A stretch of DNA of 6,313 nucleotides from Thermoplasmata archaeon (GTDB lineage: Archaea > Thermoplasmatota > Thermoplasmata > Thermoplasmatales > Thermoplasmataceae). The translations under genes were made by a program, and so were the position numbers. Every line of letters starts with the position of its first letter. Positions within the stretch are counted from its first letter, which is position 1. Where the stretch lies: positions 1 through 6,313 of the forward strand of contig JAJYYD010000114.1 in the NCBI GenBank assembly GCA_021801305.1, written 5' to 3'. Below, piece after piece: positions 6,205-6,313 of this stretch. The notes beneath the pieces are model-generated. The model worked only from the letters and a program-made list of their open reading frames with translations. It searched no databases and was not told the origin of the DNA.

Positions 6205-6213
6205 GATATATCA
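6204..6213. promoter_or_regulatory. Perfect 10-bp palindrome abutting the aconitase start
   Basis: TGATATATCA is a perfect palindrome overlapping the first base of the aconitase start codon. The predicted transcription start (about 6211) falls within it, so a bound protein could block initiation. At ten bases of mostly A/T it may be chance, and no regulator is known for it. Confidence 0.25.
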
Positions 6214-6233
6214 GTTCATGGTATTGGGAAATG

Positions 6234-6241
6234 ATTAATTA
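6234..6241 (-). promoter_or_regulatory. TATA-like box of the aconitase gene
   Basis: On the minus strand this reads TAATTAAT, with AAAACAG upstream. Its centre is about 33 bases from the ATG at 6204, which predicts a leader of roughly 7 bases. No Shine-Dalgarno sequence is visible in that leader. Confidence 0.45.
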
Positions 6242-6313
6242 CTGTTTTGACGGCTTGATCAATTGGGGTTCATTAAAGAATTTACTGTCCTGATTTTGAA
6301 ATCTGCAAGGTCT
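6242..6313. other. Window edge with no supportable gene
   Basis: No start codon with a convincing frame is seen on the plus strand. On the minus strand one frame is open from the edge for 24 codons before a TAA and another for 17 codons before a TGA, so the end of an upstream gene could lie here, but too little is visible to choose. A TGATCA lies at 6256-6261. Confidence 0.3.

Overview
The window looks like chromosomal DNA of an archaeon, most plausibly an acidophilic or thermophilic Euryarchaeote of the Thermoplasmata type. Three observations suggest this. A TATA-like box sits about 25 to 34 bases upstream of each complete minus-strand gene, so transcripts would be leaderless or nearly so. 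The membrane protein at the left edge is dense in N-glycosylation sequons. The proteins are an archaeal-style mix of a 444-residue class I glutamine synthetase, a tetratricopeptide (TPR) protein with a winged-helix-like N-terminus, and an AcnA-type aconitase. The lineage is an inference; there is no rRNA or other phylogenetic marker here.

Layout from left to right: (1) 3-440 (+), the C-terminal part of a membrane-anchored surface protein whose start lies outside the window. (2) 445-1779 (-), glutamine synthetase glnA, tail to tail with the first gene across a gap of only 4 bases; hairpin-plus-T-tract terminator candidates for each gene lie inside the other gene's 3' end. (3) 1780-2036, an AT-rich divergent intergenic region holding the glnA promoter, two TATA-like boxes facing right and an imperfect 14-bp palindrome. 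(4) 2037-2132 (+), a possible 31-residue small protein with a well-placed Shine-Dalgarno sequence. (5) 2146-3447 (-), the TPR protein. (6) 3520-6204 (-), aconitase, with all three iron-sulfur cysteines and the active-site motifs intact. (7) 6205-6313, the aconitase promoter region, with no supportable gene beyond it.

The three long minus-strand genes each seem to have their own promoter, so they are a co-oriented cluster more than a proven operon. Aconitase feeds the oxidative branch of the citric acid cycle towards 2-oxoglutarate, the carbon skeleton of glutamate, and glutamine synthetase then assimilates ammonium onto glutamate. The neighbourhood therefore joins carbon and nitrogen metabolism, with a possible regulatory TPR protein between them. 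The core genes are ordinary. The most interesting parts are the small ORF divergent from glnA, the interlocked 3' ends at 403-484, and the glutamine in glutamine synthetase where Gram-positive enzymes have their feedback-inhibition arginine.
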